Shown here in pieces: positions 63,911-64,000 of a stretch of 64,000 nt of DNA. This stretch comes from Aptenodytes patagonicus. Taxonomy: Eukaryota > Chordata > Aves > Sphenisciformes > Spheniscidae. Position 1 is the stretch's first letter. Every line of letters starts with the position of its first letter. Location of the stretch: contig NC_134949.1 of assembly GCF_965638725.1 (NCBI RefSeq), positions 48,822,151 through 48,886,150 on the forward strand, given 5' to 3'. The translations under genes were made by a program, and so were the position numbers. The notes beneath the pieces are model-generated. The model searched no databases. It was not told where the DNA came from and worked only from the letters and a program-made list of their open reading frames with translations.

Positions 63911-64000
63911 TCAGTTTCTAAACGTTACAATGTACTTCCTCCAACATATTTTTTGAATTTGCCATTTTATCAGCTTTGGTTTTTCCAGTTGATAACTTCC
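63911..64000. repeat. Resumption of long-unit homology, diverged
   Basis: tcagtttctaaacgttaca and, from 63955 to the end, a 46-bp stretch identical to unit 1 (about 21187-21232). About 25-35 bp between these two blocks differ in sequence and length. The unit therefore continues beyond the window, but from a more diverged copy or across an inserted segment. Confidence 0.75.

Noticed and set aside
1-64000. CRISPR arrays, operons, phage or plasmid genes
   Set aside because: The repeats are kilobase-scale eukaryotic duplications. There are no short spaced repeats and no prokaryotic gene organisation.

Overview
The window is nuclear DNA of a bird. It carries a CR1 LINE with the end of its ORF2, an avian-type endogenous-retrovirus LTR, a very GC-rich vertebrate CpG island and spliced vertebrate genes with short introns. 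There is no prokaryotic gene, CRISPR array or operon. The species cannot be fixed from the sequence.

Almost all of it is one tandem segmental duplication. A unit of about 19.74 kb occurs three times head to tail: 4143-23887, 23888-43627 and 45699-61944 (cut short on the right). A second, nested repeat of exactly 2,071 bp (the 'A unit') sits at the unit joints. Two copies lie at 1-4142 and continue past the left edge, none lie at the first internal joint (about 23.9 kb) and one lies at the second (43628-45698). The copies look nearly identical by eye. Differences are mostly single bases, microsatellite lengths and one 20-bp insertion.

Each unit holds a head-to-head gene pair that is also adjacent on human chromosome 12q. 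On the minus strand is a homologue of C12orf50, a ZC3H11A-related CCCH zinc-finger protein. I could assemble eight coding exons in continuous phase, giving 320 codons. On the plus strand is the 5' part of RLIG1 (C12orf29), an RNA ligase: exons 1-3 are clear and later exons appear lost or decayed. The start codons are about 3 kb apart. A plus-oriented solo LTR of about 936 bp lies between them, ending about 555 bp before the RLIG1 start codon, and the CpG island covers RLIG1 exon 1.

The A unit is a shortened copy of the 3' end of the C12orf50-like gene. It carries the last three exons and about 0.53 kb of sequence found nowhere else in the window. Gene copies therefore differ in how many extra 3' exon sets follow them: 0, 1, or at least 2. 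Exons 6 and 7 both start and end in phase 1, so extra sets could be spliced in without breaking the frame.

The C12orf50-like frame is open in all three copies except for a one-base insertion in the last exon of copy 2. The RLIG1-like copies keep the nucleotide-accepting lysine but have lost the conserved aspartate of the ligase motif (KxDG to KxAG) and show no exon 4, so they are probably non-catalytic or pseudogenes. At 61945 the third unit breaks exactly where the CR1 begins in units 1 and 2. About 1.97 kb of other sequence follows, and homology to the unit resumes at about 63911.
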